A stretch of DNA of 64,000 bases from the NCBI RefSeq assembly GCF_031679605.1, contig NZ_CP117522.1, positions 4,402,001 to 4,466,000 of the forward strand, read 5' to 3'. The stretch's first letter is position 1; each line of letters opens with the position of its first letter. Both the position numbers and the translations under genes were made by a program. The notes under the pieces were generated by a model. That model was not told the DNA's origin, searched no databases, and saw nothing but the letters and a program-made list of their open reading frames with translations. The stretch is from Streptomyces luomodiensis. GTDB lineage: Bacteria; Actinomycetota; Actinomycetes; Streptomycetales; Streptomycetaceae. Below are positions 51,919 to 60,684 of the stretch, one piece after another.

Positions 51919-53334
51919 TCACAGGTCGGTGGCCTCGTGGTTGGTGAGGCCGTACTGGGTGGCGATCGGGTTCCACAGCCCCGAGGCCGTCTTCTTGGCC
52001 TCGGTCGCCTCGCCGCTCGCCCGCTCGGCCGCCCCGACCCGGGGCGTACGGCGGGCCTTGCCCTTGTGGCAGCCCTTCTTGCCGCCGACCTGATCGGCCC
52101 AGGCCGCGTATTCGTTGTCGGCCCTCGCCGAGGACTTCCACGCCTTGGTCAGGGCGGCGGTCAGCTCGGTGTGGTTGGGCAGCTTGTCCACCGACAGCTT
52201 GCCCAGCCGGGTCACCAGGTCATTGCGCTGGCCCGCGGCCGTCCGCAGATCCGAGGCGGCCGTGGACAGGTCCTTACAGGACTTGATGTTGTCCACGGCC
52301 TTGATCACCGAGGCCCGGCTGTTGTTGCTGTCGGCGAGCAGCGCGTCCAGCGCCTTCGCCTGCGGCTCGGCGGGGTCGGTGGTCTTGGACGGCTCCGCGG
52401 CGCTCGGCGAGGAGCTGCTCAGCGTCGTGGCCTTCTTCTCGTCGTCGCCGCCCGTGCTGAGCGCCGCCCCCGCGGCGAGCCCGGCGATGCCGCAGCCGGC
52501 CACGACGATGCCGATGACCATGCCGCGCGACATCCGGCGCCGCCCACCGCCGCCGCCGGTGCCACCGCCGCCCCCGCCACCGGTCGGCGGCGGAACGTCA
52601 CTGAACTGCGGCAGCTGCTGCGTCTCCGCGGCACCGCCGTCACGGAACAGCCCGTCGAACTCCGACGGCGGCGGCCGGTCCCCGGGGCGGCCGGGACGGA
52701 TCGCGAACGGGGGGCTGCCGGGCCGCTCCGGAACCGACGGCGTGGGCGGGAGCACCGCGGTCTCCTCGGCCGCGGACTGCTGACGGTGGGCTCCCCGGTG
52801 GCCGGGACGGACGGCGCGCAACTGGGTGGTGGACTCGGCGGCCGACTCGGGCCGGTTCTCGGGCGGCAGCGGCACGCTCTTGACCGGGGCGAGCGTAGTG
52901 GTGGGGGTGTCCAGGGGCGGCGGGGCCTCACCCGGGACCGGGGGGATGACCTGAGTCGCCTCGGCGTCGGGCTGCGGCGGCAGCACCTGGGTCTCCTCGG
53001 CGGGGTTGAACGGCGGCTGGGCCGGTCTCTCCGGCGGCAGCGGCCCGCCCTGCTGCCCCGGCAGCGGCCCGCCCTGCGGCGCCTGCGGCGACCAGCCCTG
53101 CTGCTCCGGTGGCAGCGGCCCGCCGAACTCTCCCTGCGGCGCCTGCGGCGGCAGTTCCGCGGCGCCCTGCGGCCCCCAAGGCTGCCCCCATGCCTGTCCC
53201 CCGGCCGGGGCCCCCTGATGGGGCTGCGAGGGCCGGTAGTCCCCCTGAGCGGGCAGCACGACCCCCTCACGCACGGGCTGCGCGGGCGGGACCGCAGGAA
53301 ACTGCGGCTCGTTCCCCTGACCGCTCTGCGTCAC
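51919..53334 (-). CDS. Single-pass membrane protein with Pro/Gln-rich cytoplasmic domain
   Basis: A 471-residue protein of unknown function. Residues 1-265 are Pro/Gln/Gly/Glu-rich with repeated TQVLPPQPD and TAVLPPTP-like segments that could be phosphorylation or SH3-type docking sites. One membrane helix lies at about 270-292 (MVIGIVVAGCGIAGLAAGAAL). The outer 175 residues are helical (DALLADSNNSRASVIKAVDNIKSCKDL, two cysteines). It starts at GTG 53334 after AAGGAG. The layout resembles regulatory or scaffolding membrane proteins that neighbour Ser/Thr kinases. I know no named family. Confidence 0.8.
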   Translation of the reverse strand: MTQSGQGNEPQFPAVPPAQPVREGVVLPAQGDYRPSQPHQGAPAGGQAWGQPWGPQGAAELPPQAPQGEFGGPLPPEQQGWSPQAPQGGPLPGQQGGPLPPERPAQPPFNPAEETQVLPPQPDAEATQVIPPVPGEAPPPLDTPTTTLAPVKSVPLPPENRPESAAESTTQLRAVRPGHRGAHRQQSAAEETAVLPPTPSVPERPGSPPFAIRPGRPGDRPPPSEFDGLFRDGGAAETQQLPQFSDVPPPTGGGGGGGTGGGGGRRRMSRGMVIGIVVAGCGIAGLAAGAALSTGGDDEKKATTLSSSSPSAAEPSKTTDPAEPQAKALDALLADSNNSRASVIKAVDNIKSCKDLSTAASDLRTAAGQRNDLVTRLGKLSVDKLPNHTELTAALTKAWKSSARADNEYAAWADQVGGKKGCHKGKARRTPRVGAAERASGEATEAKKTASGLWNPIATQYGLTNHEATDL

Positions 53335-53529
53335 CGGGACTCCTTGGCTATACGGAACTACGGAATCGTCGGCTCACGCTACCGGTTCCCCGGACGGCTC
53401 GGTGCCCGGGAGAGAGCCCGAAAAGGGAGACACTGGTCACCGCGCCACAGGGCGAACCACCATGAACAAGACGTCGCGCGGCGCCGGCACGGAGGCTATG
53501 AGACGGCGGCACCACCCCACCCCCACACC

Positions 53530-53559
53530 ACCACCCAGCGGCCCACCACCCAGCGGCCC
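53530..53559 (-). repeat. Two 15-bp repeats after the NsdA-like gene
   Basis: On the - strand, GGGCCGCTGGGTGGT occurs twice in tandem (53559-53545 and 53544-53530), beginning two bases after the TGA at 53562. Confidence 0.8.
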
Positions 53560-53561
53560 GC

Positions 53562-54959
53562 TCAGCCGACCTGCACCTGCAACCGCGCCCCGAACTCCCG
53601 CACCACCGGCTCGTCCCGATACGGCTCCAACCGCTGCTGGAAGTCGTCCAGATACTCCGCGCCCCGGTTGGACCGCAGCGTGCCCAGCAGATCCACCGCC
53701 TGGGTGCCGACATGGCACGCCTGCTCCACCTCGCGCTGCTGCACATGCGCCGTGGCCAGCAGCAGCAGCCCGATCGCCCGCCGCCGGACGCGCCCCTCCG
53801 GATGCCCCTCCAGCGCCTCCTCGGCGCGCCGCCGGGCCTGTTCGGCCTGGCCGAGGTCGCGGTGGCAGTGGGCCAGCTCATCAGCCAGATACGCATGGTC
53901 GAAGTGGCGGATCCAGGTGGGGTCGTCCCCCGTGACGGAGCCCGGACCGCTCCCCACCGCCCGCTCCATCGCGTCCAGCGCGCGCCCGGCCGCGGACTGG
54001 CAGGCCCGCGCGTCCCCCATCAGGGCGTGGCCGCGCGCCTCGGCCGCGAGGAACATCGACTCGGCGCGGGGCGGCACCTGCCCGCGCGCGCCCTCCTGCG
54101 CGGCCTTCGCCAACTGGGCGATCTCCCGGGGATTTCCCAGCTGGGCGGCGAGATGGCTCATACCGGCGGCGAGCACATAGCCGCCGTAGCCCCGGTCCCC
54201 GGCGGCCTGGGCGAGCCGCAGCGCCTGGATGTAGTACCGCTGGGCGAGCCCCGACTGGCCGGTGTCGACCGCCATATAGCCGGCCAGCTCCGTCAACCGG
54301 GAGACGGCGGCGAAGAGTTCGCGCCCCACGGCCTCGGTGTACGAGCCGGCCAGCAGCCCGGAGACCACGCTGTTCAGATAGTGGACGACGACGGGGCGCA
54401 CATGGCCGCTGCCGTACCGGTGGTCGAGGTCGACCAGCGCGTCCGTGGTGGCCCGCACCGCCGCGACGTCGGACCGCCCCACCCGGGCGCCCGCGCTGCG
54501 CCCGACCTGCGGGTCCGCACCGGTGATCAGCCAGTCACGGCTGGGCTCGACCAGCGCGGAGGCGGCGACCGTCGAACCGCTCAGGAAGTCGCGGCGCCCG
54601 ACATCGCTCCGCCACAGCTCGCAGACCTGCTCTATCGCGCCGAGCACGGTGGGCGAGAACTGGAGACCGACCCCGGAGGCCAGGTTCTTGCCGTTGGCCA
54701 TGCCGATCTCGTCGATCGTGACCGTACGGCCCAGCTTGCGGCCGAGCGCCTCGGCGATGATGCCCGGCGCCCGGCCCCGGGGCTGCTGGCCACGCAGCCA
54801 ACGGGCGACCGACGTCTTGTCGTAGCGCAGGTCGAGACCGTGCTCGGCGCCGCACATGTTGACCCTGCGCGCCAACCCGGCGTTGGAGCAGCCGGCTTCC
54901 TGGATGAGCGCTTGCAGCCGTTCGTTCGGCTGCCGCGCCACAAGCGGCCTAGCGGCCAT
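53562..54959 (-). CDS. NsdA-like regulator (HTH plus TPR-type repeats)
   Basis: A 465-residue protein resembling NsdA, a negative regulator of sporulation and antibiotic production in S. coelicolor. Residues 10-75 contain LQALIQEAGCSNAGLARRVNMCG and SVARWLRGQQPRGRAP, a predicted helix-turn-helix. A SGSTVAASAL segment follows, and residues 170-440 form TPR-like helical repeats (SGLAQRYYIQALRLAQAAGDRGYGGYVL). ATG 54959 begins the conserved part; the frame runs on to 55439 through non-coding sequence. I assign no symbol because Streptomyces carries more than one paralogue. Divergent from the prim-pol gene. Confidence 0.85.
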   Translation of the reverse strand: MAARPLVARQPNERLQALIQEAGCSNAGLARRVNMCGAEHGLDLRYDKTSVARWLRGQQPRGRAPGIIAEALGRKLGRTVTIDEIGMANGKNLASGVGLQFSPTVLGAIEQVCELWRSDVGRRDFLSGSTVAASALVEPSRDWLITGADPQVGRSAGARVGRSDVAAVRATTDALVDLDHRYGSGHVRPVVVHYLNSVVSGLLAGSYTEAVGRELFAAVSRLTELAGYMAVDTGQSGLAQRYYIQALRLAQAAGDRGYGGYVLAAGMSHLAAQLGNPREIAQLAKAAQEGARGQVPPRAESMFLAAEARGHALMGDARACQSAAGRALDAMERAVGSGPGSVTGDDPTWIRHFDHAYLADELAHCHRDLGQAEQARRRAEEALEGHPEGRVRRRAIGLLLLATAHVQQREVEQACHVGTQAVDLLGTLRSNRGAEYLDDFQQRLEPYRDEPVVREFGARLQVQVG

Positions 54960-55345
54960 GGCGTTACCCCCAGTGACTGCTTGCGTTCTCGGCGTATCCG
55001 TCCCTGTGCTGAGTGATGCCCAGCGCATATCGCAGCTATACGGTGAATGCGGAACTTGCCCGTATTGACCGCATCGTTCGCATAACCCGCATAACTTCGT
55101 TCGCGCACGGCGCCGAGACGAGTCCGGGACCGCCCTCCCCCTGGCGTCGCGGCATGGCCGCCGGACACTCGCACGCCCGTCACGCATGGTGGCTACCCGC
55201 TTACCCAGCCGCAACCCCGCACGCGCCCCCGCCCGTGCTCCCATGCGCCCCGCCGTGCCGTCACCGCGCGTCCCGGCCCCCTGACGGCACCGCCCGTGCG
55301 GGGCCCGGCCCGTAACCCCCGTTGACGGCGGAAGTTGTCCTGAGC
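54960..55345. other. Divergent promoter region of NsdA-like and prim-pol genes
   Basis: About 386 bases without a gene. TTGACC (55065-55070) with CATAAC at 55090-55095 is a possible + strand promoter with a long 19-base spacer, and CATAAC also occurs at 55081-55086. The stretch 55020-55105 is lower in GC than its surroundings, as expected of promoter DNA. Confidence 0.4.
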
Positions 55346-56071
55346 GTGGAAGAGACCATGGACGTGACAGGACCATCGCGGTTCCCCGCGGAACCATCGC
55401 GGTTCCCCGCCGAACCACCGCACATCCCCGCGGAACCATCGCAGATCCCCCAGCAGCGCGGGGAGCGGCTGCGCGACGCCGCGGTGCGATACGCCGAGGA
55501 GCGGCACTGGGACGTGCTCTCCGGCGCCTGGCTGGAGGCCGTGGACGGGGACGGGGTGGCGCGCTGCTCCTGCGGGACCGCCGACTGCCCGGCCCCCGGC
55601 GCGCATCCGACCGGCCGGGACTGGGTGAACCAGGCCACGGGCAGCACGGTGGTGATCCGCCGCATGTGGGCCAGGACGCCGCGCGCCGCCATCCTGCTGC
55701 CCACCGGCCGCACCTTCGACGCGCTCGACGTACCGGAGTCGGCGGGCTGCCTGGCGCTCGCGCGGATGGAGCGCCGCCGGGTCGAGCTGGGCCCGGTCAC
55801 CTGCACCCCCGGGCGCCGGATGCTCTTCTTCGTCCTCCCGGGCGCCGCCGCCAAGGTCCCCGACCTGCTGCGCGATCTGGGCTGGCCGCCGAACGCGATC
55901 GACCTGACCGCGCGCGGCGAGGGCGACTACGTGGTGGCACCCCCGACCCGGGTGGGCCACCGCGGCCCCATCCAGTGGGCCCGCCGGCCCACCGCCGCCA
56001 ACCGCTGGCTCCCCGACGCCCAGGAACTCGTGAGCGCCCTCGCCTACGCCTGCGGCCGCGAGCGCCGCTGA
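55346..56071 (+). CDS. Stand-alone prim-pol (bifunctional DNA primase/polymerase N-terminal) domain protein, probably degenerate
   Basis: A 241-residue protein with the prim-pol fold of archaeo-eukaryotic primases and nothing else: no helicase. Family features are AVRYAEERHWDVLSGAWLEA, a zinc-like CSCGTADCPAPGAHP, FDALDVPESAG at motif I and GEGDYVVAPPTRVG near the end. Motif I usually reads LDxD; here the second Asp is Pro. The SxH/GRH segment reads GRRMLFFVLPG, with Arg for His. Both changes argue against polymerase activity. I start at GTG 55346; ATG 55358 is possible. The first 45 residues have RFPAEPS repeats. Confidence 0.8.
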   Translation: MEETMDVTGPSRFPAEPSRFPAEPPHIPAEPSQIPQQRGERLRDAAVRYAEERHWDVLSGAWLEAVDGDGVARCSCGTADCPAPGAHPTGRDWVNQATGSTVVIRRMWARTPRAAILLPTGRTFDALDVPESAGCLALARMERRRVELGPVTCTPGRRMLFFVLPGAAAKVPDLLRDLGWPPNAIDLTARGEGDYVVAPPTRVGHRGPIQWARRPTAANRWLPDAQELVSALAYACGRERR

Positions 56072-56208
56072 AGCGCCGGGGCCGCTGAAACGCCCGCACC
56101 GCTGAGGCGTCGGACCCCTCCCCGGCTCGGCCCCTATCGTGGAGCGACGGGCGGAGGTCGCCAAGTCCGGGCCCCCGCCGGCACATCAGAACGGAACGGG
56201 GTAAGCCG

Positions 56209-57024
56209 GTGCCGCAGGAGCAGCCAGCACACAACACACAGCCGTCCAGGGCCGCCGCCGTGCGGGTGAGCGGCCTGTCGAAGCGTTACGGGGAGCAGAT
56301 CGCGGTCGCGGGGATCGATCTGGAGCTGCCCGCCGGGCAGTTCATCGGACTCGTCGGGCCCAACGGCGCCGGTAAGACCACCACGCTGTCGATGATCACC
56401 GGCCTGCTGCGCCCCGACTCGGGGACCGTGGAGATCGGCGGTTACGACGTCTGGCGGGACCCGGTCGAGGTCAAGGCGCGGATCGGGGTGCTGCCGGAGG
56501 GGCTCCGGATGTTCGAGCGGCTCTCCGGCCGGGAGCTGCTCACCTACATGGGGCGGCTGCGCGGGCTGCCCGGCGAGGAGGTCGACAAGCGCGCCACCCA
56601 GCTGCTGGACGTCCTGGATCTCGCGGGCTCCCAGAGCAAGCTGGTCATCGACTACTCCACCGGGATGCGGAAGAAGATCGGCCTGGCCACCGCGCTGCTC
56701 CACAACCCCGAAGTCCTCTTCCTCGACGAGCCGTTCGAGGGCGTGGACCCGGTCTCCGCCCAGACCATCCGCGGCGTCCTGGAGCGCTACACCCGCTCGG
56801 GCGCGACCGTCGTGTTCTCCAGCCATGTCATGGAGCTGGTGGAGTCGCTGTGCGACTGGGTCGCGGTGATCGCGAAAGGCCGGATCCGGGCCCACGGCCC
56901 GCTGGCCGAGGTGCGGGGCGACGCGCCCTCCCTCCAGAACGCCTTCCTGGAACTGGTGGGCGCGAACCGGCGCCTGGCGGGCCAGAGCCAGAGCCTCGAC
57001 TGGCTGGGCGGCGGCGCCCGATGA
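56209..57024 (+). CDS. ABC transporter ATP-binding protein (ABC-2 exporter)
   Basis: A 271-residue ATPase that powers the membrane protein encoded next. Walker A is GPNGAGKTTT, the ABC signature YSTGMRKKIGLA, Walker B VLFLDEPFEGVDP, and the H-loop SSHVMELVE. It belongs to the drug/polysaccharide-exporter-like ABC-2 group. GTG 56209 follows a modest ribosome site. Its TGA overlaps the ATG of the permease (57021-57024), so the two are coupled. Substrate unknown. Confidence 0.93.
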   Translation: MPQEQPAHNTQPSRAAAVRVSGLSKRYGEQIAVAGIDLELPAGQFIGLVGPNGAGKTTTLSMITGLLRPDSGTVEIGGYDVWRDPVEVKARIGVLPEGLRMFERLSGRELLTYMGRLRGLPGEEVDKRATQLLDVLDLAGSQSKLVIDYSTGMRKKIGLATALLHNPEVLFLDEPFEGVDPVSAQTIRGVLERYTRSGATVVFSSHVMELVESLCDWVAVIAKGRIRAHGPLAEVRGDAPSLQNAFLELVGANRRLAGQSQSLDWLGGGAR

Positions 57025-58742
57025 CGCTCACCGACCCGCTCGACGCCGGCGGTCCGCCCGGCACCAAGGGCCCGTTCGACGCCAAGGGGCCGCTCGGCGC
57101 CGCGGCGCCCGCGCCGCCCGCCGCCCCCACCGGCTCCCCCACCCCCGTCTTCGTCGCGCTGAAGCTGGCGCTGCTGCGCAACGGACTGCGCCAGTCGGCC
57201 GGCCGGCGGGCCGCGTATGTCTCCTCGATCGTGGTGACGCTGCTGTTCGCCGCGTTGCAGCTGCTCGGTCTGGTGCTGCTGCGCGGCCACGACCACGTCG
57301 ACGCGCTGGTCACGGTGTTGACGGCGGTGCTCGCCCTCGGCTGGGCGGTGATGCCGCTGTTCTTCCCCGGCGGCGACGAGACCCTCGACCCGACCCGGCT
57401 GGTGATGCTGCCGCTGCGCCCGCGCTCGCTGATCACCGCGCTGCTGGTGTCCTCGCTGATCGGCATCGGCCCGCTGTTCACCGTGACCCTGGCGGCCGGT
57501 TCGGCCGTCGCCGTCGCGCACGGGGCGGCGGCCGCGGTGGCGGCGGCGGTCGCCGTGGTGCTCACCGTGTTGGTGTGCGTGGCGCTGGCCCGCGCCGTCG
57601 CAACGGCCAACACCCGCCTGCTGACCAGCCGCAAGGGCCGCGATCTGGCGCTGCTCAGCGGTCTGTTCGTGGCGATCGGCGCGCAGTTCGTGAACCTCGG
57701 GGCCCAGCAGCTCGGCGGCGAGAACGGCCTGGCCGTGCTGGAGCCGGCCGCGAAGGTGCTGCGCTGGGTGCCGCCCGCGGCGGCGGTCGACGCCGTCCAG
57801 GGCGTGAGCGACGGCGCCTACGGGGTCGCCGCCGCCCAGTTCGCCCTGACGGCGGGGGCGTTGGCGGTGCTGCTGTGCTGGTGGACGGGGAGCCTCACCC
57901 ATCTGATGACCACCCCGGACGCCTCCACCCTCCAGGCGGTGGCCCCGCGCGCGCGGCGGGGCTCCGGGACGGCCGGCACCCCGGACGCCTCGGGCCCGTT
58001 CGCCCGGCTGCTGCCCGCCGGCCGCACCGGCACGGTGCTGCTGCGGACGCTGCGCTACGCCCTGCGGGACCCGAAGACCAAGTCGGCGTGGGTCACCTCG
58101 GTGGGCATCGGCCTGCTGCTGCCGGTCATCACCGCGGTCCAGGGCAATGGCTCGGTCTATACGGCGTGCTGGGCGTCGGGGCTGTTCGGCATGCAGATGT
58201 ACAACCAGTTCGGACAGGACACCTCCGCCTTCTGGATGGTCGCGCAGACGATCTCCTCGCGGCGTGACGCCTATCTGGAGCTGCGGGGGCGTGCGCTGGC
58301 ACTCCTGTTGGTCGCGGTGCCGTACGTGGCGTTGGCGGTCGTCGGCTCCGGCTTCTTCCTGAAGGACTGGCCGGTCGTCCCCGAGGCGCTCGGGCTGGCG
58401 CTGGCGCTGCTCGGTTCGATGCTGGCGACCGGCGCCATGACCTCCGCGCTGGCCCCGTACTCCGTCCCACAGGACAGCGGTTACAAGAACGTCGTCCCGG
58501 CACAGGTGGGGATCGCCTGGATCAGCATCTTCGGCGGCATGGCCGCGGGTGCCGTGCTGTGCGCGCCGGTGCTGGGCCTGACGGTCTGGCTGCATCTGAC
58601 CGGGGCGCACGGCTGGCTGTGGGTGGTGCTGCCGCTGGGCGCGGTGTACGGCGCGGCCATCGCGGAGACCGGTCTGCGGATGGCGGCGCCACGTCTGGCG
58701 GCGCGGCTGCCGGAGATCCTGGCGGCGGTCAGCAAGGGCTGA
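57021..58742 (+). CDS. ABC-2 type transporter permease
   Basis: A 573-residue polytopic protein with about 12 hydrophobic segments and a Gly/Pro/Ala-rich 40-residue cytoplasmic tail. Segments such as GRRAAYVSSIVVTLLFAALQLLGL and LLGSMLATGAMTSAL are typical of the large, two-module ABC-2 permeases of actinomycetes. With the coupled ATPase at 56209 it forms an exporter of unknown substrate. Its start overlaps the ATPase stop. A strong bidirectional terminator follows. Confidence 0.88.
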   Translation: MTLTDPLDAGGPPGTKGPFDAKGPLGAAAPAPPAAPTGSPTPVFVALKLALLRNGLRQSAGRRAAYVSSIVVTLLFAALQLLGLVLLRGHDHVDALVTVLTAVLALGWAVMPLFFPGGDETLDPTRLVMLPLRPRSLITALLVSSLIGIGPLFTVTLAAGSAVAVAHGAAAAVAAAVAVVLTVLVCVALARAVATANTRLLTSRKGRDLALLSGLFVAIGAQFVNLGAQQLGGENGLAVLEPAAKVLRWVPPAAAVDAVQGVSDGAYGVAAAQFALTAGALAVLLCWWTGSLTHLMTTPDASTLQAVAPRARRGSGTAGTPDASGPFARLLPAGRTGTVLLRTLRYALRDPKTKSAWVTSVGIGLLLPVITAVQGNGSVYTACWASGLFGMQMYNQFGQDTSAFWMVAQTISSRRDAYLELRGRALALLLVAVPYVALAVVGSGFFLKDWPVVPEALGLALALLGSMLATGAMTSALAPYSVPQDSGYKNVVPAQVGIAWISIFGGMAAGAVLCAPVLGLTVWLHLTGAHGWLWVVLPLGAVYGAAIAETGLRMAAPRLAARLPEILAAVSKG

Positions 58743-58759
58743 GCCACGGGAACGGACGA

Positions 58760-58799
58760 CGGCGGGGCCGGGGCCTGGACAGGGACTCCGGCCCCGCCG
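58760..58799. terminator. Bidirectional terminator between ABC permease and SH3-like protein
   Basis: CGGCGGGGCCGG (58760-58771) and CCGGCCCCGCCG (58788-58799) form a perfect 12-bp stem with a 16-base loop between convergent genes. Confidence 0.8.
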
Positions 58800-58864
58800 C
58801 ACGGCGGTGCCACGCCGCACCGCCCGCGCCCCACTGCCCGCCCCTCACTGCCGTAACGTTCCGG

Positions 58865-59209
58865 CTAGTCGAGGTACTGGCTGTAGACCCAGCCTTTGGT
58901 CCCGGCCCGGATTCCCGAGGTGGTCCGCTTGAGGATCTTTCCGTAGGACCAGCTCTTCTCAAAGCCCCGGGTGCGGCAGAAGTACCGGAAGGCATCACCC
59001 CGGTAAAGCGTCCCGATAACGCGGTACCGCTTTCCCGGCCCGGTACGGAATTGCGCTCCACTGGTCGAGACCTTGAAATCGACATCCGGGGAATTGAACT
59101 GACACGCCGATGAGCCCACCGCCGACGCCGCCGGCGCCAGGGCCACCGAACCGCCCAGCATCAGCGCCGCCGAGACCACGACCATCGAGGCTTTACGTTT
59201 GATCCGCAC
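58865..59209 (-). CDS. Small secreted SH3-like protein
   Basis: A 114-residue exported protein. A signal peptide (KRKASMVVVSAALMLGGSVALAP) ends near ASAVGSS (about residue 31), and the mature part is a bacterial SH3-like domain: FRTGPGKRYRVIGTLYRGDAFRYFCRT and GTKGWVYSQYLD. Two cysteines (SACQF, YFCRT) could form a disulfide. Such domains usually bind cell-wall peptides. GTG 59209 follows GGGGGTGAT; the upstream frame is rejected because it runs through a 9-bp repeat. This gene is less GC-rich than its neighbours, which may point to transfer. Confidence 0.85.
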   Translation of the reverse strand: MRIKRKASMVVVSAALMLGGSVALAPAASAVGSSACQFNSPDVDFKVSTSGAQFRTGPGKRYRVIGTLYRGDAFRYFCRTRGFEKSWSYGKILKRTTSGIRAGTKGWVYSQYLD

Positions 59210-59229
59210 GCAATCACCCCCGCGATCGG

Positions 59230-59264
59230 TTGATTCACTTGATTCACTTGATTCATTGATCCGC
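59230..59264 (-). repeat. 9-bp tandem repeat upstream of the SH3-like gene
   Basis: TTGATTCAC at 59230 and 59239 and TTGATTCAT at 59248, followed by degenerate copies, make an A/T-rich tandem array about 20-50 bases upstream of the GTG. It could be a regulator site or a promoter-region microsatellite. Confidence 0.65.
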
Positions 59265-59346
59265 TTGCTTCGTTGCGCGGCGAAGAGCGTAGCACCCGGC
59301 AATCCGGAGTCTCCGGCCCCGGCACGGGGAAAATCGGAGGCAATTG

Positions 59347-60534
59347 TCAGCCGAGTGCCTCCGGGGTGAGCCCCGCCGCATCCGTATGGCCCGACAGCGC
59401 CAGCGTCAGCTCGAACTCGGCCAGCAGGGCGCGGATCACATGCTCCACCCCCGGCTGCCCGTCCAGCCCCAGCCCATAGGCGTACGGCCGGCCCAGCAGC
59501 ACCGCGCGGGCGCCGAGGGCGAGCGCCTTGAACACGTCGTCACCGGTGCGCACCCCGCTGTCGAAAAGCACCGCCAACCGGTCGCCGACCGCCGCCACCA
59601 CCCCGGGCAGCGCGTCGGCCGCCCCGATCGAACCGCCCACCTGGCGGCCGCCGTGGTTGGAGACGACGACGCCGTCCATCCCCGCCTCCTGGGCGCGGCG
59701 GGCGTCGTCGGGGTGCAGCACCCCCTTCAGCACGATCGGACCGTCCCAGTGCTCCCGCAGGAACGCCAGGTCCTGCCAGGTCTTCCCGGGGTCGCCGAAC
59801 ATCCGCACGAAGTGCAGCACCGCGGCGTCCCGGTCCTCGTGGACCGGCTTGGCCAGCCCGGCCTGGAACGCCGGATCGGTGAAGTAGTTGGCGGTGCCCA
59901 CACCGCGCAGGAACGGCAGATACGCCTGGTCGAGATCGCGCGGCCGCCAGGCCAGCAGCGGGGTGTCGAGGGTCACCACGAGGACCGTGAAACCACATGC
60001 CCTCGCCCGGTCCAGAAAGCTCCTGGTGACCTCGCGGTCCTTGCCCCAGTACAGCTGGAACCACCGCTCACCGTCCCCCATCGCCTCCGCGACCCGCTCC
60101 ATCGGCGTACTGGACGCCGAGGACAGGATGAACGGCACGCCCTGCGCCGCGGCGGCGCGGGCCGCCGCGCACTCCGCCTCTGGGTGCATGATCGACAGCA
60201 CCCCGATCGGCGCGAGCGCGAGCGGCGCGGGCAGCCGGGCGCCGAACAGCTCGACCGACAGATCCCGCCGCCGTACGTCACGGAGCATCCGCGGCACGAT
60301 CCGATGCCGGTCCAGCGCCGCCCGGTTGGCCCGCTCGGTGCTGCCGTTGCCCGCGCTGCCCGCGACATAGCCCACCGGTCCGGGCCCCAGCCGCGCCTCG
60401 GCCAGCTCCTCGAGCCGGGTCGGATCGGCGGGCAGCCGGGGGACGGCGCCGGTCATTCCGTTCAGATAGATCTCGTACTGAAAGGCCGCCCAGTCCCTGC
60501 CGGGTTCCGGATCCGTGACGTCGCCGCCGATCAT
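59347..60534 (-). CDS. FMN-dependent alpha-hydroxy-acid oxidase (lactate 2-monooxygenase-like)
   Basis: A 395-residue TIM-barrel flavoenzyme of the L-lactate dehydrogenase/glycolate oxidase/lactate monooxygenase family, oxidising L-2-hydroxy acids. Motifs are LAPIGVLSIMHPEAECAAARAA, FILSSASSTPMERVAEAMGD, WFQLYWGKD, and the catalytic region VVSNHGGRQVGGS, with the active-site His in SNHGGRQ. The chain length and RDLDQAYLPFL segment favour the lactate-monooxygenase-like group. ATG 60534 has GAAGGGAAG upstream. Downstream of an alpha/beta hydrolase on the same strand, 150 bases away. Confidence 0.9.
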   Translation of the reverse strand: MIGGDVTDPEPGRDWAAFQYEIYLNGMTGAVPRLPADPTRLEELAEARLGPGPVGYVAGSAGNGSTERANRAALDRHRIVPRMLRDVRRRDLSVELFGARLPAPLALAPIGVLSIMHPEAECAAARAAAAQGVPFILSSASSTPMERVAEAMGDGERWFQLYWGKDREVTRSFLDRARACGFTVLVVTLDTPLLAWRPRDLDQAYLPFLRGVGTANYFTDPAFQAGLAKPVHEDRDAAVLHFVRMFGDPGKTWQDLAFLREHWDGPIVLKGVLHPDDARRAQEAGMDGVVVSNHGGRQVGGSIGAADALPGVVAAVGDRLAVLFDSGVRTGDDVFKALALGARAVLLGRPYAYGLGLDGQPGVEHVIRALLAEFELTLALSGHTDAAGLTPEALG

Positions 60535-60684
60535 GCGCTTCCCTTCGTCTGCCCATGCCCATGCCCGTGCCCATGACGGGTCGATTTCTCATTGCCGGAG
60601 GGGAGGAGAGGACTCGTAGGATCGACGAACCGTCGATCGTGTTCAAGAGGCGTTGCGTTCAAGGGGGCGAAGCGGGACCAGCCG

